In this document: one piece after another, positions 14,120-14,121 of the stretch
Layout of the letters: each line of letters starts with the position of its first letter
Numbering within the stretch: position 1 is the first letter of the stretch
NCBI GenBank assembly: GCA_030587525.1
Contig: JAUQYW010000147.1
Location: forward strand, 1 to 14,121
Direction: 5' to 3'
Length of the DNA stretch: 14,121 nt
DNA from: Candidatus Sigynarchaeota archaeon
GTDB lineage: Archaea; Asgardarchaeota; Lokiarchaeia; Sigynarchaeales; Sigynarchaeaceae
The notes under the pieces: generated by a model
What the model was told of the DNA's origin: nothing
The model's database searches: none
The model's input: only the letters and a program-made list of their open reading frames with translations
Translations under genes and position numbers: made by a program

Positions 14120-14121
14120 CA

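Overview
The window looks archaeal, and I lean towards an Asgard (Promethearchaeati) lineage of intermediate GC. The grounds are two very large sequon-rich surface proteins, each with one C-terminal membrane helix and a cytoplasmic tail. Intergenic regions carry TATA-like boxes and oligo-T terminators, and a ribbon-helix-helix/UPF0175-type regulator is present. The placement is an inference from protein style; there is no rRNA or other phylogenetic marker here.

Layout. Bases 3-6764 (+) hold the 3' part of a giant surface protein: 17 divergent Ig-like repeats of about 95-125 residues, a membrane-proximal domain, one membrane helix, a Pro/Ala-rich tail and a terminal charged coil. Its true start lies left of the window. 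A short convergent intergenic stretch (6765-6889) has oligo-T signals on both strands. Bases 6890-9760 (-) encode a complete cytoplasmic GH38 alpha-mannosidase. Bases 9761-10029 hold its promoter and a weak ORF relic. Bases 10030-10368 (-) encode a small RHH/UPF0175-like antitoxin-type regulator, with a perfect palindrome over its TATA-like box. Bases 10487-14119 (-) hold the 3' part of a second large membrane-anchored surface protein: FG-GAP repeats, Ca-binding TSP3-like repeats, two Ig-like domains, a seven-bladed propeller, an Fn3-like domain, a third Ig-like domain, a membrane helix and a helical cytoplasmic domain of about 190 residues. Its start lies right of the window.

How the genes may work together (inference). 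Both surface proteins are dense in N-glycosylation sequons, and these recur at fixed places in the repeats even where neighbouring residues drift. The gene between them is an alpha-mannosidase without a signal peptide, which could trim or recycle mannose-containing glycans inside the cell. The large proteins could be adhesins or cell-envelope proteins whose cytoplasmic tails connect to intracellular partners. The small regulator looks like an autoregulated antitoxin whose toxin partner is absent or decayed. No CRISPR array, insertion sequence, tRNA or rRNA was seen.
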